Positions 9,339 to 18,753 of a DNA stretch of 64,000 nucleotides are shown here, one piece after another. Origin of the DNA: Jejuia algarum (lineage in GTDB: Bacteria > Bacteroidota > Bacteroidia > Flavobacteriales > Flavobacteriaceae). A program made the position numbers and the translations under genes. The stretch's first letter is position 1, and every line of letters begins with the position of its first letter. The DNA lies in contig CANMAQ010000019.1 in NCBI GenBank assembly GCA_947495775.1, forward strand, positions 17,970-81,969, in the 5' to 3' direction. The notes beneath the pieces were generated by a model. The model searched no databases. It saw only the letters and a list, made by a program, of their open reading frames with translations, and was not told where the DNA came from.

Positions 9339-10286
9339 ATGATGAAAAAAATTCTCATTTTAAGTATGTTCTCCCTTAGCTTCGCTTATGCTCAAGTCAG
9401 GGATCAAAATGGCAAAGCCGCAGTTAATGCTGTGAATGAAACGCTATCAGGTAATATAGGAATAGGACTAACACCTTCTTCCAAATCTCCTTATAAATTG
9501 CAAGTGAAAGGCAAGTCATTGGTTACTGATAATTTAATTATTGGTAATCCTAGTGGTGAGAGAACAGAAATTAACATAAGTACGAATCATAAAATTTATG
9601 CGCCAACAAATATAAAGACAATTGACCTAGATGGTAACTTCAAAGGAGGCGGTTTTGTTGGAGTTTATAGGTCTAATAAAGTTCAAAGAGGCGCTTTTAT
9701 GTGGGCTAATACAAATACATTTATGTCTGGAGTAGACAAATTCACTATAGATGGCTCTTTTGCTCACGGAGCATATTTGATTAGTCATTTAGGTTCTGGG
9801 GATTCTGAAGCATTAACAGGAATGCAAATCAATACAACTAATGGAGTGGTAGTGATAGGAAATGATATAAGCTATGAAAAAAATAAAGGATATGGGTTAA
9901 TTAATAGATTTAAAACTAAATTAGAAAACGATTTGTATTTGTCTAGTGGTAGCGTAGGCATAGGTACAAATTCTTTTGTAGATGGCTCAGATACGTATAA
10001 ACTTTCTGTAGAAGGACGAGTAAGGGCGCATGCGGTTAAAGTGTATACCGATTGGGCTGATTTTGTATTTGAACCTAGCTATAACTTACCCTCTTTAAAT
10101 GAGGTTGAAAATTTTATAAAAACAAATGGACATTTAAAAGACATTCCAAGTGCAAAAGAAGTTGAAGAAAATGGAATTGAAGTAGGCGAGATGAATAAAT
10201 TGCTTTTACAGAAAATAGAAGAGTTGACACTGTATGTCATTAAATTGCAAAAGGAGGTAGATACATTAAAGAAAAATCGCAATTAA
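9339..10286 (+). CDS. Secreted flavobacterial protein with a conserved C-terminal coiled-coil tail
   Basis: A 315-residue exported protein. Residues 1-18 are a signal peptide ending in SFAYAQ. The middle is beta-rich with repeated NIGIGLTPS / SVGIGTNS motifs like those in phage-tail-like or surface fibre proteins. The last 90 residues carry the tail common in Flavobacteriia: VKVYTDWADFVFEPSYNLPS, GHLKDIPSAKEVEENG, then a heptad-like helix. This tail resembles the region before intramolecular chaperone (peptidase S74) modules, but no S74 catalytic motif is present. The start could be either of two adjacent ATGs. It ends one base before the secreted protease gene, so the two are probably cotranscribed. 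Function unknown. Confidence 0.75.
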   Translation: MMKKILILSMFSLSFAYAQVRDQNGKAAVNAVNETLSGNIGIGLTPSSKSPYKLQVKGKSLVTDNLIIGNPSGERTEINISTNHKIYAPTNIKTIDLDGNFKGGGFVGVYRSNKVQRGAFMWANTNTFMSGVDKFTIDGSFAHGAYLISHLGSGDSEALTGMQINTTNGVVVIGNDISYEKNKGYGLINRFKTKLENDLYLSSGSVGIGTNSFVDGSDTYKLSVEGRVRAHAVKVYTDWADFVFEPSYNLPSLNEVENFIKTNGHLKDIPSAKEVEENGIEVGEMNKLLLQKIEELTLYVIKLQKEVDTLKKNRN

Positions 10287-10287
10287 G

Positions 10288-12210
10288 ATGAAGACTAAAA
10301 CACTATTAACATTATTACTTTTTTCATGTGTTTGTTCTTTATCTATAGCTCAAAAAACCCATGCTTTTTACGTTGAAGTGCCAGATATTAAGTATCTTCC
10401 AAAAGTAACACATAGTAAAAACGGAAACAGAATCGCATACGCAGATACGGATAATACGGCGTTGAATACTGTTTTTAATGCTTGTAAAGTTTATAGTTGT
10501 GAGAAAGCGTTTAAAAACACAAAGCGCAGTGAATTAATTGATTTCTTTTTATTAGAAACAAATGATTCTCTTTTAGGGGGTATATTAGAAGAAAAATTTG
10601 AAAGTATATACCCTCAAATAGTTAGGTCAGAATGGGAAACATTAGATATTCCTAATGATTATGGTAGTAGTGGCGGTTATCTTGTTGATCAAGTGGAGTT
10701 GGATCATATCAGAGGGCCAGAAGCTTGGGATCTTTCTAAGGGGTCTAAAAATATAATAATTGGTATTGCAGATACTCATTTTAAGTATGATCATGAAGAT
10801 TTAAAAGGAACAATAGATGTTGTAATTAATGCAAAGGATAACTTGACAGTAGGAAGAACAAGTGAAGAACGTGAAGAGGGTGAAAGGGAAGATAGTTTTC
10901 ATGGTACTGAAGTCTCCTCAGTTGCGGCAGCAAATACCAATAATGGATTAGGAATGTCTGCAATCGGTCGTGATTCATATGTGTATGCGGGGTTGCATCA
11001 GAAAAATAATATGTCGGTCGTACATGACCTAGCATTTATGGATGGTGTTAAGGTTATTAATGCTAGTTGGTATTTGGTAAATGGGACAATGAACTCTGAA
11101 GGAGAAATGAATTCTTTAGCTAGATTTTATGCAAAACCGACTGCAGAGATTACCGATCAAAATAAGGTTCTAGTTGTTGCAGCAGGTAATGGACAAGCAC
11201 GACCAGGAGACCCAAAAGCATTTGTGTTTCCAGCTTCTTATAAAAATGTAATTTCTGTATCAACAGTAGGGCATATGAATAAGCGTTTTGGAGATTTTGA
11301 AACGTTCTTAGATGGCCATGAATTCTTATATAAAGGGCAAATACGAAGCCATCAGCATAATGATTCAGTAGATATAGTTGCTCCAGGTTACGGCGTAATA
11401 ACTGCCCATCCAAGAGAAACAAATGAATGGGCAAAAAACAGTTATTCATCTACCCGTTTTGGAACCTCTTTTAGTGCTCCAATGGTAGCTGGTACAGTAG
11501 CCTTAATGTTCGATGTAAATTACTGTTTATCTTCTAAAGAAGTAGAAACCATATTAAAACTCACAGCGGTAAAAATTGATACTTTACCTCAAAACTTGCC
11601 TTATCATGGGAAATTAGGAGCAGGGAAACTCGATGCATACGAGGCCGTTAAAATGGCTAAAGATATGCATGACCCCTTTGGGACTGTAGAGGTTAAAAAT
11701 AGAATATTATACCGACCTTGGTTTTATAAATTAGTCACAGCGCCCTACGAAATTAAAATGACTAACAATACCGTCACCGAAGGCGCTAAACTTAAATTTA
11801 GAGCACGAAATACTATTGAACTTACCAGTGGTTACTATGCTCCTGGACCAGGAGGGTATATCGATTTGGCTATAGATACATCTATTAAAGCAGACTGTGC
11901 GCCTCCACCAACGAATACAGCCAGTGCTAAAAACAGTTCGAGTGCCAAATCTAGCACGAGTCTAAGCAATAGTGCATCTGGTTTAACCTTATTCCCTAAC
12001 CCTACTTCAGGTCGTTTTAGTTTAAGTCATAATGAGAGTATAGGCAAGATCGTGATATCTGATATTACAGGGAAACGTATTTATTATAAAGAAGGACTTA
12101 ATGACAAAAACATATCTGTTGATATTTCTAAAGTAAAATCGGGTATTTATTTTATTGAAATTACAGAAACCTCAGGAGCCGTTAAAGGCCTTAAAGTCAT
12201 TAAAGAGTAA
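10288..12210 (+). CDS. Secreted S8 subtilisin-like serine protease with T9SS sorting domain
   Basis: A 640-residue exported protease. A signal peptide (about 1-21) ends in SLSIAQ. The S8 catalytic triad is intact: Asp162 in GIADTH, His205 in FHGTEVSS and Ser394 in GTSFSAPMVAG. After the catalytic domain and a linker rich in Ser/Ala/Asn, the last 75 residues form a type A T9SS C-terminal domain: LFPNPTSGRFSL, ISDITGKRIYY and GIYFIEI, ending in Lys-Glu. It should cross the outer membrane through the type IX system and be released or anchored at the surface. It follows the fibre-like gene by a single base. Substrate unknown; degradation of external protein is the usual role. Confidence 0.93.
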   Translation: MKTKTLLTLLLFSCVCSLSIAQKTHAFYVEVPDIKYLPKVTHSKNGNRIAYADTDNTALNTVFNACKVYSCEKAFKNTKRSELIDFFLLETNDSLLGGILEEKFESIYPQIVRSEWETLDIPNDYGSSGGYLVDQVELDHIRGPEAWDLSKGSKNIIIGIADTHFKYDHEDLKGTIDVVINAKDNLTVGRTSEEREEGEREDSFHGTEVSSVAAANTNNGLGMSAIGRDSYVYAGLHQKNNMSVVHDLAFMDGVKVINASWYLVNGTMNSEGEMNSLARFYAKPTAEITDQNKVLVVAAGNGQARPGDPKAFVFPASYKNVISVSTVGHMNKRFGDFETFLDGHEFLYKGQIRSHQHNDSVDIVAPGYGVITAHPRETNEWAKNSYSSTRFGTSFSAPMVAGTVALMFDVNYCLSSKEVETILKLTAVKIDTLPQNLPYHGKLGAGKLDAYEAVKMAKDMHDPFGTVEVKNRILYRPWFYKLVTAPYEIKMTNNTVTEGAKLKFRARNTIELTSGYYAPGPGGYIDLAIDTSIKADCAPPPTNTASAKNSSSAKSSTSLSNSASGLTLFPNPTSGRFSLSHNESIGKIVISDITGKRIYYKEGLNDKNISVDISKVKSGIYFIEITETSGAVKGLKVIKE

Positions 12211-12218
12211 ATAATTTT

Positions 12219-12276
12219 AACGAATTACACGTTGTAGACGTGTTAACAACAGCTAACATACAACGTGTAATTCGTT
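12219..12276. terminator. Bidirectional terminator between convergent genes
   Basis: An 18-bp perfect stem (12219-12236 with 12259-12276) encloses a 22-base loop that itself contains a 5-bp TGTTA/TAACA stem. It sits between the end of the protease gene and the end of the FtsE-like gene on the other strand, and A/T-rich tails flank it on both sides. Confidence 0.85.
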
Positions 12277-12279
12277 TAT

Positions 12280-12963
12280 CTATCCCTTCCGTTGCACCAC
12301 TTCATAAATTTGGCTGTCGTCACATTTTAAAGTCTTACTAGGGTACTTTAAAAGTAAGGCATAATCGTGAGTGGCCATAAGGATGGTATTCCCATTACTA
12401 TTAATGTCTTGTAGAACCTGCATGACCTCAATACTGGTTTGAGGGTCTAAATTACCTGTAGGTTCATCGGCAAGAATGAGTTCTGGATTGTTTAATAAAG
12501 CTCTTGCAATAGCAACACGTTGCTGCTCACCACCAGACAGCTCATGTGGAAATTTAAAACCTTTAGTTTTCATGCCTACTTTAGTAAGCACCTCTTCAAC
12601 GCGAGCATTCATTTTATCCTTTTCTTTCCAACCCGTAGCTTTTAAAACAAAAAGAAGATTGTCATTAATAGTGCGGTCTATCAGTAATTTGAAATCTTGA
12701 AATACAACCCCTAATTTGCGTCTCAAAAACGGGATGTCATTTTCTTTTAGCGTTTTAAGGTCGTAATCAACTATAGAACCACTTCCTTCTTTAAGAGGTA
12801 AGTCTCCGTAAAGCGTTTTCATAAAACTACTTTTTCCTGTTCCCGTTTTACCAATTAAGTACACAAATTCCCCTTTTGTAATTTCAATATTAATTTTAGA
12901 TAATACTAAACTTTCTCCTTGGTAAATAGAAGCGTCTTTGAGTTGTAAAATAGTTTCAGACAT
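12280..12963 (-). CDS. ftsE: FtsE-like ABC transporter ATP-binding protein
   Basis: A 227-residue ABC ATPase of the FtsE/LolD/MacB group. It has Walker A GKTGTGKS (38-45), a Q-loop at Gln89, signature LSGGEQQR (142-149), Walker B ELILADEP (161-168) and an H-loop His199. The N-terminus and the length match the FtsE annotated in Bacteroidota, which acts with FtsX in activating septal cell-wall hydrolysis. No FtsX partner is adjacent, which is common in this phylum; the permease at 22.35 kb is of the LolC/E type and not the septal FtsX. The symbol is therefore a family-level guess. Confidence 0.8.
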   Translation of the reverse strand: MSETILQLKDASIYQGESLVLSKINIEITKGEFVYLIGKTGTGKSSFMKTLYGDLPLKEGSGSIVDYDLKTLKENDIPFLRRKLGVVFQDFKLLIDRTINDNLLFVLKATGWKEKDKMNARVEEVLTKVGMKTKGFKFPHELSGGEQQRVAIARALLNNPELILADEPTGNLDPQTSIEVMQVLQDINSNGNTILMATHDYALLLKYPSKTLKCDDSQIYEVVQRKG

Positions 12964-13307
12964 ATAAATAGCTTTAAGATTACAAGTTTAAAGTTAAAAG
13001 TTTAATGGCACAAAACAATAACGTAATTTTATCAGTTTTTATTAGAACAATAAGGCGAATAAAATACCTCGCAGCCTTGCAATAAAAGAATACGATGCTT
13101 ATAAATCCACTTTTATGCGCTAAGCGTAAAACGAGTTGTTGTTTTCGTGTTTTTTTTGAACACAACTATAATTCTAACCGCATAAATACGTTTAAAGGTA
13201 AATAAGATTATAGAAATCACCCTGCATTTTCAATTATGGATAGAGATATGTAGGAATCTAAAACCTTATATTTATATTTGAATTTCATCAAACAAACGAA
13301 ACACTAA
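12964..13307. other. Intergenic region with a -7 element before the TPR gene
   Basis: No credible gene; the only ORF (minus strand, 61 codons) has no recognisable features. TATATTTG at 13273-13280 matches the Bacteroidota -7 element and would give a leader of about 22 bases to the TPR gene at 13308. No convincing -33 TTG is seen at the right distance. The segment also holds the promoter region of the divergent FtsE-like gene, which I could not pin down. Confidence 0.5.
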
Positions 13308-16300
13308 ATGCACTTAAAGCATCCTATTTTATGTATTCTCGCCTTAAGCTTTGGACTTCAGGTGATGGCGCAGCAGTCTGCAATATATACCAACGATTTG
13401 GTAACCTATCAAAACGCACTACATTTATACAATAACCAACAATACCAAGCCGCGACAGCGTTGTTTTCTAAGGTGAAAAAAGCCGCCAAAGAAGAACAAC
13501 TACAAGGCGAGTGTGCCTATTATATTGCCAATTGTGCGGTGCGTTTAAATCAGCAAAATGCAGACCAGCTTATAAGCGATTTTGTAGAAGATTATCCAAC
13601 CAGTACCAAGCGTAATACCGCTTTTGTAGATGTAGCAGACTATTATTTTGTAAATGGCAAATATGCTTACTCCCAGAAATGGTACAGCAGAGTGGACGAA
13701 AGTGCCTTGTCTTTAAAAGACAAAGAACAGTTTTATTTTAATAATGGCTATACGGCTTTTGTTACCAAACAGAACAAACAAGCGAAAACGTATTTAAAAA
13801 AGGTAGAAAATTCTAAAACTTATGGCGCCCAGGCAAAGTATTATATTGGGTTTATGGCTTATGAAGGTGATGATTATGACCAGGCAAACACGTATTTTGA
13901 TCAAGTGAACGACAATGAACGTTACAAAGAAAAGCTATCCTATTACCAAGCCGATTTAAATTTTAAATTAGGGAAATTCGAAAAAGCCATCACCTTAGCC
14001 AAAGCAAGGTTAAGTACTAGCAATGGAGTGGAAGTTTCCGAATTATCAAAAATTATAGGCGAAAGCTATTTTAATTTAGAAAACTACGAAGAAGCGATTC
14101 CTTTTCTAGAAGCCTATAAAGGGAAACGGGGCAAATGGAATAATACCGATTACTACCAGTTAGGCTATGCCTATTACAAAACGGGAGACTATGAGAATGC
14201 CATTGCTGAGTTTAATAAAATAATTGGAGGACGAGACAGTATAGCGCAAAATGCATATTACCATTTGGGCGAAAGTTATATCAAATTAGAGAAAAAACAA
14301 GAAGCCTTGAATGCTTTTAAAAACGCTTCAGAAATGGCGTTTAATGCCAAATTGCAAGAAGACGCATGGTTAAACTATGCGAAGATTAGCTATGAAATAG
14401 GCAACCCCTACCAATCTGTACCTCAAGTTTTATCTACATATTTAGAAACATACCCAAAATCGGCATACAAAGAAGAGATAGAAGCGCTTTTAATAGACTC
14501 CTATATCAGTTCTAAAAACTACCAAGAAGCATTAGGCTTATTAGAACGCAAAAACAGTTTAGAAGCCAAAATAGCATATCAGAAAGTTGCTTTTTTTAGA
14601 GGATTAGAAATTTACAACGAGGCAAAGTACCAAGAGGCAGAAGCCCTTTTTGATGCTTCTCTAAAAGTGTCTAGAGACGACGTGTTTACGGCAAGAGCCA
14701 CGTTTTGGAAAGCAGAAACCGATTATAATTTGACCAACTATGAAGAGGCGTTAATTGGGTTTAAACAATTTGAAGAACAAACCACAGCCTTTAGCACACC
14801 AGAGTCTAACACCAATGCTTACCATTTAGGGTATACCTATTTTAAGCTTAAAAAATACGAGCAGGCCTCAGAGGCGTTTCAAGCCTATATAGCGAAAGCC
14901 CCAGAAGATCAAACCCGCTTAAACGATGCCTACCTGCGTTTGGGAGATGTTTATTTTGTATCAAGTCAATACAGTAAAGCCGTTACGGCCTACAATAATG
15001 CCATCCAGCTTAAAGCAGGACCGTCTGATTATCCATCGTTTCAAAAAGCAATAAGTACAGGATATACTGGAAATACGGCTCAAAAAATAGACGCATTAGA
15101 AGCATTTATAGAACGCTACCCAACGTCTAAATTGCGAGATGATGCCTATTACGAATTGGGCAATTCATATGTAAAAGTGAATAAGCCAGAAGAAGCAATG
15201 GCGGCATACGATACCTTAAAAGCAGCTTATAAAATGAGTTCATTTGTGCCAAAAGCACTATTGCGACAAGGATTGATGCGTTACAATTCTGGAGAGAATG
15301 AAGCCGCTTTAGTGAAATTTAAAGACATTGCAGCCCATTATCCAGGAACACCAGAAGCCGTGCAAGCTGTAGCTACTGCGCGATTAATTTATATCGATTT
15401 GGGACAAGTGGCCGATTATGCGGCTTGGGTTAAAACCCTAGATTATGTAGAGGTAACAGATGCCGAGTTAGACCAAACAACATACGAAGCTGCAGAAAAA
15501 CAATATTTAGAAGGAGATCCAGATGTTGCTATAACACAATTTAATGGGTACCTTAATAATTTTCCTAGCGGAATCCATAGTCTATCATCACATTTTTATT
15601 TGGCACAATTGTATTATAAAAAAGGGGTGTTAACCAACGCAGCACCACATTATAAAAGTGTTGTAGAGGCGCCTCAAAGTGAATTTACAGAAGAAGCCCT
15701 GTTGCGTTTGGCACAATACCACTTAGAGGGGAAACGTTGGGAGACCGCCATTCCTGTATTAGAGCGTTTAGAGCGTGAAGCTAATTTTCCACAGCATACC
15801 ATATTTGCGCAGTCTAATTTAATGAAAGCAAATTACCAATTAAAGGCTTATGCTACAGCAGAACGTTATGCCAATACCGTATTGGAAAGTGCAGAAATCG
15901 ATACTAAAATTAAAAGTGATGCTCAAATTATCATTGCACGTTCTGCGATTCAAACAGGAGATACGGCTAAAGCGAAAGCCGCTTACAAACGCGTAGAAGC
16001 GATTGCTACTGGAGCGGTTGCAGCAGAGGCTTTGTATTATAATGCCTATTTTAAACACGAAGACGGCGCTTTTGAAGCGTCTAATACTGCAGCGCAGCGC
16101 TTAGCCAAAGAATACTCGAGTTATAAATATTACAGCGCCAAAGGTTTAGTGGTCATGGCAAAAAACTTTTATGCCTTAAAGGAAGCCTATCAAGCCACTT
16201 ATATATTAGAAAGTGTGATTGAGAATTTTAAGCAGTATCCAGAGGTTACAACCGAGGCTTCAGAAGAATTAACACGTATGAAACGTAATGAAGCGAAAAC

Positions 16301-16325
16301 GAATGCCTCTGTAAGCACAGAATAA
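13308..16325 (+). CDS. Large periplasmic TPR-repeat protein
   Basis: A 1005-residue exported protein with a signal peptide ending in LQVMAQ (about residue 22). Nearly the whole mature chain is built of tetratricopeptide repeats, visible as recurring pairs such as YYQLGYAYYKTGDYENAI, YYHLGESYIKLEKKQEAL and AYHLGYTYFKLKKYEQAS. TPR arrays are protein-binding scaffolds. The protein is probably periplasmic or attached to the inner face of the outer membrane. It is followed after 55 bases by an outer-membrane barrel gene, and the two look like an operon and a functional pair. No enzymatic motif. The partner and process are unknown. Confidence 0.85.
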   Translation: MHLKHPILCILALSFGLQVMAQQSAIYTNDLVTYQNALHLYNNQQYQAATALFSKVKKAAKEEQLQGECAYYIANCAVRLNQQNADQLISDFVEDYPTSTKRNTAFVDVADYYFVNGKYAYSQKWYSRVDESALSLKDKEQFYFNNGYTAFVTKQNKQAKTYLKKVENSKTYGAQAKYYIGFMAYEGDDYDQANTYFDQVNDNERYKEKLSYYQADLNFKLGKFEKAITLAKARLSTSNGVEVSELSKIIGESYFNLENYEEAIPFLEAYKGKRGKWNNTDYYQLGYAYYKTGDYENAIAEFNKIIGGRDSIAQNAYYHLGESYIKLEKKQEALNAFKNASEMAFNAKLQEDAWLNYAKISYEIGNPYQSVPQVLSTYLETYPKSAYKEEIEALLIDSYISSKNYQEALGLLERKNSLEAKIAYQKVAFFRGLEIYNEAKYQEAEALFDASLKVSRDDVFTARATFWKAETDYNLTNYEEALIGFKQFEEQTTAFSTPESNTNAYHLGYTYFKLKKYEQASEAFQAYIAKAPEDQTRLNDAYLRLGDVYFVSSQYSKAVTAYNNAIQLKAGPSDYPSFQKAISTGYTGNTAQKIDALEAFIERYPTSKLRDDAYYELGNSYVKVNKPEEAMAAYDTLKAAYKMSSFVPKALLRQGLMRYNSGENEAALVKFKDIAAHYPGTPEAVQAVATARLIYIDLGQVADYAAWVKTLDYVEVTDAELDQTTYEAAEKQYLEGDPDVAITQFNGYLNNFPSGIHSLSSHFYLAQLYYKKGVLTNAAPHYKSVVEAPQSEFTEEALLRLAQYHLEGKRWETAIPVLERLEREANFPQHTIFAQSNLMKANYQLKAYATAERYANTVLESAEIDTKIKSDAQIIIARSAIQTGDTAKAKAAYKRVEAIATGAVAAEALYYNAYFKHEDGAFEASNTAAQRLAKEYSSYKYYSAKGLVVMAKNFYALKEAYQATYILESVIENFKQYPEVTTEASEELTRMKRNEAKTNASVSTE

Positions 16326-16380
16326 TAGCGTTTTAATAGTCCTAAAATCATCTATCAAAAAACTATAAATTAAAACACAT

Positions 16381-18117
16381 ATGCGAAAGCAGATTCAATA
16401 TATTAGTCTTGTAATGTTAATGTTTAATATAACATTAGTTGTTGCCCAAAATAAAAAAAACGATACCATTAAAACTGGAATTATTGATGTAGTGAAGCCT
16501 TATACACCGTCTATATCCGATGCTTTTAAAGTAAAAGAAACCCCAGTGATAGACGATACGGAAGGTGTGGTTAAGAAACCTGTTACCTATAATATTTTCT
16601 CCTTTCCAGTAGCATCAACGTTTACACCAGCAAAAGGCAAAGCGGCAGGTATAGAAAAAGTGAAACCGCCAAAACTATTTGACAACTATGCAACATTAGG
16701 TGTGGGCTCATTTACAACCATAGTTGGAGACGTCTACCTCAATCATGCTATTAGCAGAACCGATCGCGTTGGTGGGTATTTTAGCCATCACTCTTCAGCA
16801 GGAGATATAGATGGTGTGTTATTAGATAATGGATTTTCAGATACGAAACTCAATGCCAATTACGAATCCCAACTACGCGATTTGTCATGGAAAGCAGAGG
16901 CAGGGTTTCAATTGCTAACGTCTAATTGGTATGGATTACCTGATGATTTAGCGGCAGATTCTGATTTTGCAAGTACTCTAGATGTGGGACACGCGTTTTA
17001 CAATGCACATTTGGGAGGCGAGCTCAAGTTTGAAGACACCTATATCAATTCAGGAAATATTTTAATAAGACGTTTTGGAGACGACCAAGGCTCTGCCGAA
17101 AATAGAGTGCTTTTAGAAGGAAAACTCGATATTCCTATCCGTAGAGAAGAGCTTAAAACAACATTTAGAATAGACTATCTGGGCGGGGCTTTTGATAGAG
17201 GTTACTTTACACCAAATGCATTAGATTATGGTAATTTTATAATTGGAGGGGCGTCTTCTTACAGGATACAAAAAGACGAATTAACTCTAGATGTAGGGGT
17301 TGCTTTGTATTATTTAAATGGTCTTGAAGGCGCAGAGAGCAAACTGTTGTTTTATCCAAATATTACGGGATCCTATAAGATTGTAGACGCTATTTTAATT
17401 GCCTATGGCGGTGTTACAGGAGATGTAATTCAAAATTCGTATCACGATTTTGCGCTAGAGAACCCTTTCGTGTCCCCAACGTTACTCATAGCGCCTACCA
17501 ATCAAAATTACAATGTACACCTTGGTTTAAAAGGGAAAGTGTCTAGTACGATGAGTTATGCGCTTAGCGGGCGTTACATATCAGATAACAGTAAAGCCCT
17601 CTTTGTTAATAATACGGCATTGCTTGATACAGCTGTAGAAGATTACCAATTTGGCAATTCTTTTGGGATTACCTACGACAACATTAAAACGTTTAGCGTT
17701 GCAGGAAAATTTAATATAGATGTAAATCGAAATTTAACGTTAGCTTTAAAAGGCGCGTTCTTTAGTTACAATACAGATGTACAAGCAGAAGCTTGGAATT
17801 TACCAACGTTAAAAGGCAGTTTGTTTTTAGATTATCAAATCGATACCCACTGGTTTACAGGAGCTAATCTGTTTTTTGTTGGCGAACGTAAAGATCTATT
17901 AAGTCGCATTGGAACTACAGAAGGAGTTCTTACTAGTTCTGTAACGTTAGACAGTTATTTCGATGCCAATGCGCATGTAGGGTATCATATTAATGATAAA
18001 GTAGCGGTGTTTGCCAAAGTGAATAATATTACGAATAATAGTTACCAACGTTGGCAAAATTTTCAAGTACAACCCATTCAGTTTTTAGCAGGTGCAACTT
18101 TTAAATTTGATTTCTAG
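16381..18117 (+). CDS. Outer-membrane beta-barrel protein, TonB-receptor-barrel-like
   Basis: A 578-residue protein with a signal peptide (about 1-22, ending VVAQ). A short N-terminal region has the segment IIDVVKPYTPSISDAFKVKE, and the rest is made of alternating amphipathic beta strands up to a C-terminal Phe (FKFDF), the usual outer-membrane barrel signature. Similar proteins are annotated as TonB-dependent receptors, but here I see no plug domain or TonB box, so active uptake should not be assumed. The IIDVV...PSISDAFK region just after the signal peptide may contact a partner, and the upstream TPR protein is the natural candidate. Confidence 0.75.
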   Translation: MRKQIQYISLVMLMFNITLVVAQNKKNDTIKTGIIDVVKPYTPSISDAFKVKETPVIDDTEGVVKKPVTYNIFSFPVASTFTPAKGKAAGIEKVKPPKLFDNYATLGVGSFTTIVGDVYLNHAISRTDRVGGYFSHHSSAGDIDGVLLDNGFSDTKLNANYESQLRDLSWKAEAGFQLLTSNWYGLPDDLAADSDFASTLDVGHAFYNAHLGGELKFEDTYINSGNILIRRFGDDQGSAENRVLLEGKLDIPIRREELKTTFRIDYLGGAFDRGYFTPNALDYGNFIIGGASSYRIQKDELTLDVGVALYYLNGLEGAESKLLFYPNITGSYKIVDAILIAYGGVTGDVIQNSYHDFALENPFVSPTLLIAPTNQNYNVHLGLKGKVSSTMSYALSGRYISDNSKALFVNNTALLDTAVEDYQFGNSFGITYDNIKTFSVAGKFNIDVNRNLTLALKGAFFSYNTDVQAEAWNLPTLKGSLFLDYQIDTHWFTGANLFFVGERKDLLSRIGTTEGVLTSSVTLDSYFDANAHVGYHINDKVAVFAKVNNITNNSYQRWQNFQVQPIQFLAGATFKFDF

Positions 18118-18159
18118 ATCTAAACGCCAAAAGTTCTCGTTTAAACTAAAATAGGGTTT

Positions 18160-18753
18160 ATGAAAATATATAGTTGTATCATAGTGTTTTTAGTAGGGCT
18201 AAATACGTCTTTTTCTCAATCTGAAACACAAAGTATAATGCTGTCTAACGCTGCTTTAGTATTAACCAAGCAGCACGTTACTTACGACCCCAGCTATTTT
18301 GCAATTCCTTATCCTAATGGTGATGTGCCAGCAGATAAAGGGGTGTGTACAGATGTGGTGATTAGAGCTTACAGAGCACTAGATATAGATTTACAAAAAG
18401 CTGTACATGAAGACATGCAAGCTAATTTTAAGTCTTATCCTAAGTTATGGGGTTTAAAACGAACCGATAAAAACATAGACCATAGACGTGTCCCTAATTT
18501 AATGACATTTTTTAAACGAAAAGGCTTGGAAAAGCCTATAACTAAGGTGGCGTCCCATTATAAACCTGGAGATGTGGTATGCTGGAATTTAGGAGGAGCC
18601 ACAACCCATATAGGTGTCGTTGTGGATAAAAAATCTGCAGATGGAAAACGGAATTTGATCGTGCATAATATAGGCAGCGGACAAGTACTCGAAGATTGCT
18701 TGTTTACGTTTAAGATTATTGGACATTACAGCACACTTAACCGCGCTAAATAA
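18160..18753 (+). CDS. DUF1287 (YijF-like) exported protein
   Basis: A 197-residue protein with a signal peptide (about 1-19, ending TSFSQ). It matches the DUF1287 family, which resembles NlpC/P60 and CHAP cysteine peptidases in motif layout: a conserved Cys in GVCTDVVIRAYR, a His in THIGVVV and a second conserved HNIGSG. The layout suggests a cell-wall peptidase or amidase, but activity has not been established for the family as far as I know. It starts 42 bases after the barrel gene, and its 3' end overlaps the convergent methyltransferase gene by 28 bases. Confidence 0.85.
   Translation: MKIYSCIIVFLVGLNTSFSQSETQSIMLSNAALVLTKQHVTYDPSYFAIPYPNGDVPADKGVCTDVVIRAYRALDIDLQKAVHEDMQANFKSYPKLWGLKRTDKNIDHRRVPNLMTFFKRKGLEKPITKVASHYKPGDVVCWNLGGATTHIGVVVDKKSADGKRNLIVHNIGSGQVLEDCLFTFKIIGHYSTLNRAK

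Noticed and set aside
12980..13165. Minus-strand ORF of 61 codons before the TPR gene
   Set aside because: It has no recognisable domain, no start context and an unlikely hydrophobic-basic composition; it overlaps the probable promoter region of the FtsE-like gene.
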